Positions 1-10,116 of a stretch of 48,401 nt of DNA are shown piece after piece. The notes under the pieces are model-generated. The model was not told the DNA's origin and ran no database searches. It saw only the letters and a list, made by a program, of their open reading frames with translations. A program made the position numbers and the translations under genes. Origin of the DNA: Porogramme epimiltina (taxonomy: Eukaryota > Basidiomycota > Agaricomycetes > Polyporales > Polyporaceae); the NCBI GenBank assembly GCA_900155495.1, contig FTLJ01000097.1:1-48401 (forward strand). Direction: 5' to 3'. Positions within the stretch are counted from its first letter, which is position 1, and each line of letters opens with the position of its first letter.

Positions 1-627
1 GCGGGAGAGGGGGGGGCAGGGGGCGGGGTGTGGGTGGTGGTGGACGAGCTCCAACCGCTATCGCGGCGGGAGGGGGCGAGGGCGCGCGGACATATATATC
101 CCGTCGAAGGAGATAACGCGCGTCCGGGCAAGCGCAGAAGCGAGTCTGCGGGGCGGGACACTGCGAGTTTTTTGATAGCCGACCAGATTTGGCCCCTCGG
201 ATATCTTTAGGCGCTCCCCCGCCGCCAAGCCTTCAAGGCACCGCGAGCTCTCACACGATCACGCTGGCCACAAAAATACCTCCTTGAGAGCAGGCATGAC
301 CGTCCTCGAAGCACACCCAAGACCGTGCGGACACTCTCCAGCTTTCTCTCCAGTCTCTACGTATTTCTCACTTTATATACCAAGATATCGCAAACACCGT
401 TTAGATACACAGTTTTACTTATCGGTAACAGGGGCGCCACAAGTGTTTAGGCACACTCCAACCCCCGGCTGCATCTAGATGAGTGATCTCAGCCACATCC
501 CCGATAGCCAGCCCAACTCCAGATCCCGTACTGAACGGTAGCAACGCTGACTGTGCTCACACGACCAAACTGACCAAGCTCCTCCGCGATTCCGAACGAC
601 TCCAGCCAGAGCACGAGACATGTCTCG
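1..627. other. Intergenic, no gene seen
   Basis: The first 627 bases hold only short open frames without recognisable protein similarity or splice structure. The window edge cuts this segment, so a gene end lying further left cannot be excluded. It includes the 3' flank of the minus-strand F-box-type gene that ends at 628. Confidence 0.5.
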
Positions 628-2664
628 TCAAAACCTGTACACGCGCACGGCTGCTTCTCGTTCATCTCCGGGTCCTGGCACCTAGAATGCCCATAGAAAG
701 CTCGGTCAGCTCCAGAGCAACGGACGAAGGGGAGAGATAACGGGTCGAGATGGAAATGGGACGTACGCTCATCTGCAACAGCCGCTCCCCGTCGATCATA
801 AACTCGCTCGGGCGCCCCAGCCAGTCGAGCGCGACCTCGCTCTGCACGTACGGCAGCGCAGAGCGCACGTCCGCCGCGAACGGGCCCTGCTGTGCCTTCA
901 GCACCGTCTCCCCGCGCACCAGCTCAAACGCGCCCTTCCGCACGACCGGCCCGCCCCCAAGGAACGCCTGCCCCAGCCGCGGCCGGCCGCCCAACCCAAG
1001 GTCCTCGGCGGAGGCGGCGGCGGCGGCAACAGCAGCCGCATGCGCCTCGCGTGCAGCGCGCACCCGGCGCGCGTGCACATTAAAGTCGAGCAGCACGACG
1101 CTCTGCAGGCCGCACGCGGGGTCGATGCGCACATGGCGGCTGAGCACGACGCGCTGCCCGTGCACGTACCGCGCATATCGCGCGCGCCACGGCAGCCCGC
1201 TCGCGAAGCGCGTGTGCGCGGGCCCCCACGCGTCCCACGGCACCGTCGGCGCGTCCCCCAGCGCGGGCGGGGGCCCCGCCGGGACGTGCGCGAGGAGCGC
1301 GCGCGCGTGCACGAAGCCCTGGTAGCGCGGCGAGAGGCGCGCGTGGTCCGCGGTCGCGTACTGCAGCGTGAAGACGAGGACGTGGTCCGCGGGCGCGGGC
1401 GCGAACGGCTCGCGGGGCGGGGCGCGCGCGAGGAGCGGCGTCGTCTCGAGCTGGAAGAAGGTCACGTGCCAGAGGGGGTGCAGGGGCGGGAGCTGCAGCC
1501 GCGCGTGCGGGAGGATGTCGGCGGAGGAGAGCGGCGTGGCGCGCGGCGCGTCGCAGTCGATGTGCGCGATGGAGAAGAGCACGAATTGGTTGTTCTCGGC
1601 GTCCGCGATGACGAAGATGCGCGGGCTGAGCCACGCGAGGCCGCTGGCGAAGCGGGGCAGGGTCTGGCCCGAGCCTGACTGTGGTGGTCAGGGGTTCAGT
1701 AAGGCGCGGAGCGGCCACAGAGTGGAAGCGGATAGCTTACGAGTATGAGAGTTCCTGTCTTCCAGTTCCATATGGTAATGGTCACAGTCTTTGTCCACTC
1801 GGCCAGCGCGAACAAATCGTGAGCGATGCCGAGCTCAGTCATGTGTACACGGGAAGTGCCTTCGGTCCGTAAGACAGGTTCTTTCGCTAGTGGATGTGCA
1901 CCGTACGTCTCAAGAGACCAGATGTGGATTCTGGACGAGCTATCAATGGTCATTCTCGACCGGTATGGAATGGATAAAAGCACTTACTGCCCCTGCACGT
2001 CGAGCAGAACCATGAGGTCCTGGGACGGATCGGTTGTGATGTCTACGAACTGCCTATCCCGCGTATGGCTGAGATACAGGGGTTCGGGTTGAACAGATGA
2101 GGGAAGTCGCGTCTGGTTGATGACGTAGGCGCTGTTCCTGGTGGTGACGTTGAAGAAGGCACCGCCTTGCAGCTCGTATGGAAGAGGGGTGACGGGGATG
2201 ATGCTGTTCGCGTCCATGACGCTCATGTGCTGCCAGCCAAGCCGCATCCAACGGACGCGCCGCTCGCGGAGTAGCCGCAAGCGATCTGAGGTGCATAGAC
2301 CACCGGGGCCTCCGTCGAGGTAGCCTTCGACTCCAAGCTCCATGTGGTATTGGAGCGCGGTGCTGCCGCTTATTATTGCTTTGAGCTTTTTGCATACCTG
2401 AAGGAGAATGTCAGCCAGTGCTAGGCAGGAACAAAGAATGAGAGTGTTCCGTCCTGAGAACACAGGGATAGCAACCACTCGTGCTGCGGCGAGAAATGAG
2501 CAGCAACGTCCTCCAACTATCTTAGACACGTAAAGTAATACTCTGCCTTCGAACTCTCAGTAGCGAACAAGAAGCGTGAACAGCACCTCTGAACCCTCTA
2601 GGCTTATTTACACGAGATTCGTAGGGTGGTCGTTCCCGGTATCTCCAGGGCCAAAAGTAGACAT
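628..2664 (-). CDS. F-box-type protein (paralogue of the 3197-5111 gene)
   Basis: Supported exons, read on the minus strand, are 2397-1988, 1930-1741, 1678-767 and 681-628. All introns are GT-AG (57-85 nt) and phases match. Together with an upstream exon ending at 2479 they encode more than 520 residues. The family is seen in the order VCKKLKAII, LQYHMEL, TDPSQDLMVLL, IWNWKTG, LSPRIFVIAD and VVLLDFNVHA, which parallels the neighbouring plus-strand gene block by block. Family knowledge: such agaricomycete proteins carry an N-terminal F-box that recruits SKP1, followed by a beta-propeller-like region, so a substrate-receptor role in ubiquitination is inferred. The F-box end is the weak point. 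The stretch before 2479 reads SFLAAAR and joins well to VCKK, but the frame stops a short way upstream. A first exon from an ATG at 2664, with a donor near 2614, is only tentative. The gene could lack a full F-box or be starting to decay. Confidence 0.72.
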
Positions 2665-3196
2665 AATCACCTTTAAGAGCTGAGCGAGATCTGCTGTATT
2701 CAAAAACCTCAGGGCCTCGATCACTATGTCGTGTGGTAAGGCTAAGAAAGACTTCTGTCGCCTCGATCAGTGACTCAGCTTTTCCCTCGTTCTGGGAGTG
2801 CTCACCTGAACCATTGCCGCAGGTGAGTGTCCGTGCTCTATATCTGTTGTGTGCCGTCTCTTGAGACCGGAAATAGTCGTGACGATGAGGACCTGTGTTG
2901 CTGGGAGCTCCCGGTGGTGGGCGTTCGGTGGGAACCAACGTGACGTTATTAATGTTCAACGCGGAGTTGCGGCACGTTCCAGGATTCGATCTGGCAGCAT
3001 CCGACCGGTGGCTGTGTAGGCGTGGGAACTCGGTCGCCGGCCCGGCATGCCACCTGGCTGCGCACGAGCCACTGATTCAGGACGTCGACCACCTGAACAC
3101 CAACATTGACCTGGTGCGTGGTTTGGCCCCTAGGCCCTGCAATGGTCTACTTATTTTGATGACGCTTCGAATAGGCCACAAATTTGCTCTCTAATC
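2665..3196. other. Divergent intergenic region between the F-box paralogues
   Basis: About 530 bases separate the two head-to-head F-box-type genes and presumably hold both promoters. I saw no clear TATA box and no coding segment. An incomplete T-loop-like string near 2985-3000 on the minus strand does not extend into a tRNA. Confidence 0.4.
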
Positions 3197-5111
3197 ATGT
3201 CCAGATACCAGTTCATCGAGCTTCCAGAAGAGCTCGTAGTCGAAATTCTCAAATATTTGGAGGTCAAGACGCTCCTATCATGCCGTCAGGTGGCTCATCC
3301 TCTATCTAGTGTGGCTCATGTTCAATTTACGGACTACATGCTCTTAGGTCTGCTCTTGGATGAATGACGTCATCAAGAGCTCTCTGGAGCTACAATACCA
3401 CGTCGAGCTTGTTGCCGACGGCTTAGAGGACGGTGTCGGCTGCTCTCTCTCAACCGCAGAGCGCTTCAAATTACTCATGGAGCGTCGAGAGAAATGGCAC
3501 AATATTGAATGGAAAGATGTCAAACAAGTCCCTCTTTACAGTCACTGCCAAGCCTACGAACTTACCCATGGCGTCTTCGCGATCTCGAGAGGCTTCGGGT
3601 CACACCATTTGTCTCTCACGATGCTCCCTACGTCTTCTCAACCAGCCAGGCAGGTAGAGAGAGAAGACCTAGGAATGAGCATCCGCGACTTCGCAATGGA
3701 TCCGTCTCAGGATGTCGTGGCATTTGTGGCGTTCGAATTTCACGGAACAGGGTGGGTGCTCATCGCCGTTGCTATGGTTTCTACTAACTATATCTTCGAC
3801 TCCCTCCACGCCTGCAGCATCACCGTGCACATGCGGACTCTCAGTGACAACAAGCCTCATCCAAAGGCCGCCCGTCCCCGACTTGAAATGCCCGTGTCCG
3901 GCACCCTCGACGCAGTGAATTTCATTCAAATGGCCGATGATATCGTTGCAGTATACTACCATGCCCTCGACCCTGGTTTTATCATATGGAACTGGCGTAC
4001 CGGGAGAGAACTTGTGGTATGTTGCTCCCATGTGGTCAGGCGGCGGATGCTGCAGGAGCTGATATCTTATCAGAACCAGACACGCTCAGAGCTCCCTACT
4101 GGAACGTTCGACATTGCCCTCCTCTCAAGCCGCGCGTACATGGTCACCGTCGCGCGTGGCTCAGGCTCTATAGAACTCTTTAAGTTCACCTGCGAAGACG
4201 ACAGCGCCGCAACTTCCCCAGCTGGAAGCTCAGACCACCTGCCATTTCTTCCTCCCGTTCAAGTTCCGCCACCAAAGCAAGTTGCACTCCTCGGCCTCCC
4301 CGAGACGTTTCCGGGCCAGGATTTGCGCAGGTTCACGACGCACTCCGCGCCCTTTGTGTCGAACCGGACGCCCGGGCGGCCGTTCGAGACTTCGCGGAAC
4401 TCTAATGTGCACGTGATGGAGCTGCGGTACGGCGACCGCGCGCTGATGTTCAACCTGTTCGTCCTGAACCGCTTCTTGCTCTCGTTCATCGACGACGACA
4501 GCAACAACGTGGACACTGTGCCGGTCATCAAGCACTGGGGCGAGTGGGGGCCGGACAACACGCGCATGATGCACCGCATCTCGCATTTCCAGTGGCTTCG
4601 GTACGTGCCCTGGCTGACCCGCTCCCCGGCAGCGACTCGCGCTTATGACTATGCTGTCCACGACCTGCTTTTCCAGCTATGTATACGGTTCTCGCGTCGT
4701 GTTCCCTCCGTTTCAGACTGGTCCCACAGATTTCTCGCTGGTGCTCTTCGACTTCAACGTCCACCCGAACCGCGAAGGAGACAACAGAGGTTTGCTCCCA
4801 TCCGAGGTCTTTGGGTCGGGGGTGACAACTTCGTGGGAGAGCGTGTACCAAGACGTCCATGGGGCGGACCGCGTTTTCGTGAAGGACGTGGTCACTCGGC
4901 TGCCCTTCCGCCATTCGGCGCGCAGGGACGTTCCTAATCTGGAGAACTACACTGGGTTCATGATCGACGAGGACCGGCTGTTGGGGCTTAAGGTGAGTGT
5001 GACGCGTGTTAGTTGGCGAGCGAGCTGCTGATCGTGTGGTAATGGCATTCACAGACTGACAATGAGGACGACTTCGAGCTAAATGCTACCCTAGATGTCT
5101 TTATGTTCTAA
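3197..5111 (+). CDS. F-box domain protein
   Basis: Six exons (3197-3289, 3348-3751, 3818-4016, 4074-4600, 4677-4992, 5055-5111) join in phase to a 531-residue protein. The first exon encodes the F-box core, with LPEELVVEILKYLEVKTLLS at residues 8-27. It is followed by VCSWMNDVI, LQYHVEL, DFAMDPSQDVVAF, IIWNWRTG, LLSSRAYMVTV and VLFDFNVHPN, the usual block order of the large agaricomycete F-box family. The family role is as the specificity subunit of an SCF ubiquitin ligase; the target is unknown. For the intron after RELV I chose the acceptor at 4073, because the nearer AG at 4055 would make a 39-nt intron and break the alignment to the paralogue. It stands head to head with that paralogue, which suggests a tandem-inverted duplication. 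The C-terminal end TDNEDDFELNATLDVFMF replaces a different tail in the partner. Confidence 0.88.
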
Positions 5112-5560
5112 TATAGAAGTGTAGTCCCGTCCATATCATAATGGCCGTTACTCTCTGCAGATGCATGACAAAATACCTTCGGGTGTCGCCCTAGGACTAG
5201 CGAAGAATCTTCTCATAAGGGAAGTAGACTATATTGCTGATTCTCTTTGAGGCGGGCCCATGGACTTTCCGAAAACAAATCGAAAAAAGAGGATTTTGTG
5301 AGATGGAAAAGTAACGTCCATCTCCTGGTACCTGCCGGCCGGCCGGATAAAAAAGGTAGCTCTGGGGAGAGTTGAGTATGAACGTCAAACTACGTCACTA
5401 CCGTCCATGGAGTGGCATTTTGAATATATGACGTAACGGCATCAAGACCTGCCCCATATAGTCACTGGTAATCCGTGCCCGCCTCCTCCGCTGAGATGCC
5501 ACACTCCGCATATTACCTATTCACCCTGCCCCCCATCTACTGAGCTCATTTTATCTCGAT
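5112..5560. other. Intergenic, GGCCGGCCGG block
   Basis: There is no gene. A short GC-palindromic block (about 5335-5344) is followed directly by an A-rich stretch, and a TGACGTAA half-site lies near 5430. This could be the former promoter of the remnant that starts at 5561. Confidence 0.35.
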
Positions 5561-5993
5561 ATGGAGGACATCCTCGTCACTATACCCTGCGTTTCCGCTT
5601 TCCAAGTCCTGAACGACTAGGAAATCGCGCTCGGATCAGGAGACTTGAATATCTTACCCGCGACATCCGTTGAGACAGACCTCACGCTTACTGTCGGCGC
5701 CGCGGCATTCAAGCTCCAGAAGGACACACTGTTCAGCACAGTCGCGGGCGACCCGCGCTCATACGTGTTCTCTCCGAGGACTGAAGGGGTTACAGGAGGG
5801 TGCGTGATGTCTCTACGGTTTCACCGTTCGACTCCCCGATCTCACTTTGCGGACCAGATATGTGAAGGTTCTCCTCCCCGAAACCGTACTGGACGACAGG
5901 TCCAGGCTCGCGGACTTACAGGAGAGGTTCGAGGAGATCCTTGTTCGGCACGGGCTGCTACAACCTGCGGGCGAAGGCGTAAAGGATGGATAG
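5561..5993 (+). pseudogene. Decayed protein-coding gene, family not identified
   Basis: An ATG at 5561 opens a frame that meets TAG at 5618-5620. Past the stop the same frame continues with protein-like sequence (EIALGSGDLNIL, then DLTLTVGAAAFKLQKDTLFS). The middle vaguely resembles a BTB/POZ start, where a strand-turn of type L-x-V-G-x-x-x-F is followed by K-x-x-L, but this is weak. After about 5800 the coding signal moves to another frame. It ends with an amphipathic tail containing RYVKVLLPETVLDDRSRLAD and LQERFEEILVRHGLLQPAG, and a TAG at 5991-5993. An intron between the two parts is possible, but the early in-frame stop remains. I read this as a broken gene. A missed intron covering the stop is the alternative. 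Confidence 0.4.
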
Positions 5994-6189
5994 ATACCGC
6001 CTTGTAGCATCTCTCGAATGCGTATAAGAATATTTCTTCCCGCTTGCGCATGCCTAAAAACACTCGCCACTATCCTCGCAAGAGGACTCCCCCATCTCCT
6101 TCGCAAATTTCCTTTCCGAAGTGACACTAGTTCTTGCATCTTGTTGCCCTTGGATGTGATCACGAAGGATAGCCTTCTAATCCTTGCAA

Positions 6190-6465
6190 ACGACACGTCG
6201 ATGCACGTTTCCGCTGAACAAAATCCCAACACTTGGGACATTCGCGGGTGACTCACGTGTATACCCCTACATGCCCTTCTGCCCAAAACCTCGTGCTTCA
6301 TTCACTAAGGTTGTCCCCAACGAGCCATGGCCCGCCCTACTAGATCCAGAACCCATCGAACAACGTCTTCACACTGCGGGTGATATACAACATGCGCTCG
6401 CGCTCGTTGCCGTCTGCAACTTCAAGTTCCTAGCGCCGCGCAGCGGCGCTGGTAAGTCGCGGTGA
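6190..6465 (+). other. Open frame of uncertain coding status
   Basis: A frame without an obvious start runs to a TGA at 6463-6465 and contains the proline-rich, plausible-looking stretches DSRVYPYMPFCPKP and HALALVAVCNFKFLAP. It has no clear acceptor or family. It may be the last exon of the remnant just upstream, or chance. Confidence 0.2.
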
Positions 6466-7934
6466 GGACGCAGGTGCTAGTGGATGGGGCTAGTATGCGC
6501 AGCATTAGTTCCGGGCGAGCCTAGGCACAGTCGAAAGGCTCAGTATTTGACGTCGCTCCCGGTGAAACTTTGGTGAACGTTCACCGACAGTCAATTGGTG
6601 GCATTTATGCGATGGCCGCCAAATATATGGCAGGTTCAATTGGGTGTAGATATGATAGACAGATGCTGGGAGCTGAGAGGAGATTGCAGAGAGGTGCTAT
6701 TCGGGTCATTTAGAAATACGAACTGTCCTAAGATTGGCTAGTATTACGTAACTATAGTTCACGCCATCTTGGCGCTATCGGTCCGGCCCACTGGTCCACG
6801 TCCACCCTTGGATATTCATCCGACCGTCATGTCGGACCACTCAGTTCCACGCCGAGGGGACCCGTTGTTTCTTTCAAGAAAGTTGCAGACCATCCTCGTC
6901 AGTTACTGCCTTCTGTCCACCAATTATCCTGCCACGCCCTTCTGAGCGCCTGTCATTCGTCTCTTTACTAGGAATTAGACTGACCAGTCGGAGCTCCCTT
7001 TAAGCCAGAGGAGGGAACCCCACCACAACCTCACCTCGTTTCGCCTATTCACTACTGACAAGCCTGACACCTGGCTGCTCGCAGATTTTCAATTCCGGGA
7101 GAGTTGTCAGCCACTTTCGACTTTGAAACCAGCCGGGACTCGCCTAGTAGGCGTTACGCCCATGCTCACTGCTGTGGCACATTTGGCAGATATGTACCGT
7201 CATAAGGACAGGTGAGCTGACGTCTCTTCCAGCTCTATAGGTGGAGAAGAGCACTCTCCTCGTGGAGAGAGACAACGACTTCAGGCTTGCGAGCGAAAAG
7301 TGGCTCTCGGGGGGTACCGCGTGCAGCGGACTCCTAGCACTGACTTCAATGTACCATTTCAGCTAGACGTTTCACTGGACACCATTCAAAAACAAAGAGG
7401 AGGCTGTATGCGTCATTATAGCGTGGCTCATACGGTAGGCATGACCTCGTGATACCAGACTAGCCTCTCGCGCGCACTCGCATTGCCCCTCTTACCGTTG
7501 AGCGGCGAGCTGATATCTCGATAAACTCGCGGCGGCCCTGAATGTGTTCATCCCCCCAAGCCAGAGCCCCACAGCCACTCTCCCAAAAAGAAACACATTC
7601 TATTCGAGGTACGATACCATATCCTTCATGAACCCGAAAGGTCACAAAACCTCACTTTAAAGGTGTCCCTCGATCATGATTCGTCATGATTTGGAACGTT
7701 TTCAGATGGAATGTGGAACCAATGCGATGGGTCAGATGCTAATCTTGGTAAGATTTTTGTTGGTGATACCGAGATCACACGCTGACATGCCTCACAGCAG
7801 TTGACAGATTGAACCACGGCGGTGTCGGATGACTTGCGCCGTGAACGCCCTCCTCACCTCAGTGGAGAAGATGATCTAGAATGGAGGTAGGCCCACTAAC
7901 CTATGTCGGAGCACCGTTGGTATCTAAGAAGCTG
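6466..7934. other. Gene-poor stretch
   Basis: About 1.5 kb with frequent stops in all frames and lower GC than neighbouring coding DNA. I could not recognise a gene, a transposon terminus or a structured RNA here. Confidence 0.4.
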
Positions 7935-7943
7935 TTATATAAG
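7935..7943 (+). promoter_or_regulatory. TATA box of the DUF6533 gene
   Basis: TTATATAAG lies 62 bases upstream of the ATG at 8005, a plausible distance for a start site about 30 bases further on and a short leader. Confidence 0.5.
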
Positions 7944-8004
7944 TTTCTACCTACAGCACAAGATCGACTCCAGCGACTTTCCATCCACTACCCACCCCCG
8001 TGCA

Positions 8005-9742
8005 ATGTCCGAAATATCAGCCTCAGACACTGTAGAAGGATTCTATAGTGCCCTGTGAGTCTATGGCACTACTTTGGTTGTCGCGTCTTCCGATCCTCCC
8101 ATCTCATGGAATCATATTAGTCTCTCTGCAAACTACGTAGTACTCTCAGCTTCCGGTAAGCCTGATTTTTATCATATGGTAACATTCTGACCAGAACACT
8201 GACATACGTTTTCAGTCTTGCTCTTCTTTGAGCATATCACCACTCTAGACCGTGAGATCGAACTGTTCTGGAAGTCAAAATTTTCGGGAGCGGTCGTTCT
8301 TTTCGTGGCGAACAGATACATCATGATTATATACTCCATACTTGCCCTGGTTCCTGTTTTCAACATGAACCTATCGAATCATGTGAGTACGTAAAGCCCA
8401 TCTCGATATGCACTAAATTATAACTCAATTTCTCTAATTCCTAGTCGTATGTCGCTTTCCTGCTGATTGTGAACGCAGTACATGCTAATGGCATAACGGC
8501 GGCCCCAGTTGCAATGGTTTGCAATGGACAAATAACCTCTTAGAGTACATTTCGCTTGTACCGTGGGCAGGAAAGTTGCGTTTTTTGGTAACGGTCGTCG
8601 CGCTGACTGTGGGCCATCTAGCGTTCTCCACAATGCGGGCCTTCGCACTGAGTAACTCCAAGGCTCTATCCGCACTCGTTTTGGTGCTCTCGATTGGGCC
8701 TCTAGGCACAAATCTGGTGAGTGTCTTATTAGCAAATCTAACTGCTCGCTGAACGCTCGATTATACCTCATATTCTCGTTTAAACAGGCTAACTTCGGTT
8801 TTGGGCTTCATGGGGTTGTTGATCCACTATTTGGGTGCTTGATTGACGTCCCTCTGCCCTCCGAGGAAGTATTTATTGGGTAAGTGTGCCGTCCTATGCC
8901 AAGCTTTCCTTCCTTCTCCGCCGCCTGACTGACCTATGAATGCAGGTGTGCGTCAAATTGTTCGAACGTTATCTCCTTTTGTTGACACCCATTTAGTGGT
9001 GGCAACAACTCGAGCCTGCCTCATTGTGGCAGATACGATCATCATTGTCACCACCTGGCGAAAGCTATATCACGACACGTTCGGCAAGACGATCCTTACG
9101 CGCCGTAACTTGACAATGACGGATATATTCTTGCGCGACGGTGGGCAATCCAACCACCCTCATCCCGAACTACTACTAGTACTTATTACATATTTCGCAC
9201 AACAGGAACCATATACTTCATGTAGGAGGACCAACTCTCTTAATACCGCCTTTCTTGTAGGCCCTCCAAGCTTATCATTTCCGACAGACTGCTGTTCACT
9301 CTCAACGCCCTGCACTTGTCATTTACGCTGGCTTCGGTATGTACCTCCAAAGCTCGCCGCCACACACTTTACCTCAACTCGTCACTTCCTCTGGGCAGAC
9401 TTTCAGCCAGGCGTTCAGCAGCGATATGGTCATATTCACCTCTCCGTACGCCAATTTATCTTGATACCCACAATACTCATTTCCCATGCCTTGACCTGCA
9501 GCTTCACTACTATCCTCGTATCTCGCTTCCTCATGAATCTACAAGAGGCCAACCAGCAATCTATGAAGGTCAATTCAGATGACCCTCTCCACTTCTCAGT
9601 GCACTCCGAGACCCAATCTCTGCCCAGTTTCGTAGCTGCCGCACCCGGGGTCACTGTTGCAGTTCCGGAAGAGGGAGATATCGGCGGCGTCGGAGGGAGA
9701 TCACTGGATGTACGAGAGGACTGTTGTAGGGAGGAAATATAG
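8005..9742 (+). CDS. DUF6533 multi-pass membrane protein, with two anomalous junctions
   Basis: The N-terminal part is diagnostic for DUF6533, a fungal seven-helix-type membrane family: NYVVLSASVLLFFEHITTLD, then a W-K segment, VANRYIMIIYSILAL, PWAAFSTMRAFAL, LGTNLANFGFGLHGVVDPLF and TTRACLIVADTIIIVTTW. A receptor-like role is often assumed for the family but not proven. Clear exons are 8005-8054, 8121-8155, 8216-8382 (or to 8390), 8622-8716, 8788-8879, then up to 9140, 9206-9221, 9261-9336, 9399-9445 and 9502-9742. The 3' half joins in phase. Three points are odd. The exon opening near 8509 fits best with a donor at 8391 rather than the perfect GTGAGT at 8383. The 51-nt stretch 8571-8621 looks like an intron but starts with GA instead of GT. 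The junction 8879/8946 is off by one base from the downstream frame. The gene may be recently inactivated or need unusual splicing. The tail after the last helix is hydrophilic. Confidence 0.68.
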
Positions 9743-10116
9743 ACGATTGGCTACGCGGTCTTGTAGGGGCTTCAAAGGATCGCTCTAGATGTCATTCAGA
9801 TTCTTGGTCATGGTACAATCCTTATTTATGTGCAGACCTAATATTTATTGCACGGATACTCGGAGGGAGTCCTCACTCCAAAGGCGTGCACGTGGAAGGA
9901 AAGATTATAGTACAAGCTAGGCGATTACACTATGTTCTATGTTACATTTAAGCGGCAGAGCTAGAACGAGATGCGAAAGCATGACAACACATGCCTCAAA
10001 GCGAAAACAAATCAGCCGGACCCAGTACATCTATCGAAATCGCCACGACGCGACACCACGGGATCGCTCCCAAGACACTGTGCATGACATGAACATGCCC
10101 AGCCTTGTCAGAAACG
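9743..10116. other. Convergent 3' flank
   Basis: 374 bases lie between the stop of the DUF6533 gene and the stop of the minus-strand SNF2 gene. They presumably contain both 3' untranslated regions. I saw no coding signal. Confidence 0.5.

Noticed and set aside
1040..1718. Several long frames on both strands inside the minus-strand F-box-type gene
   Set aside because: They are antisense or out-of-frame shadows of GC-rich coding sequence. Only the frame with the VVLLDFNVHA block fits the paralogue.
2970..3060. A tRNA-like T-loop string on the minus strand
   Set aside because: The loop deviates from the usual GTTC start, and no acceptor stem, D arm or anticodon stem could be assembled around it.
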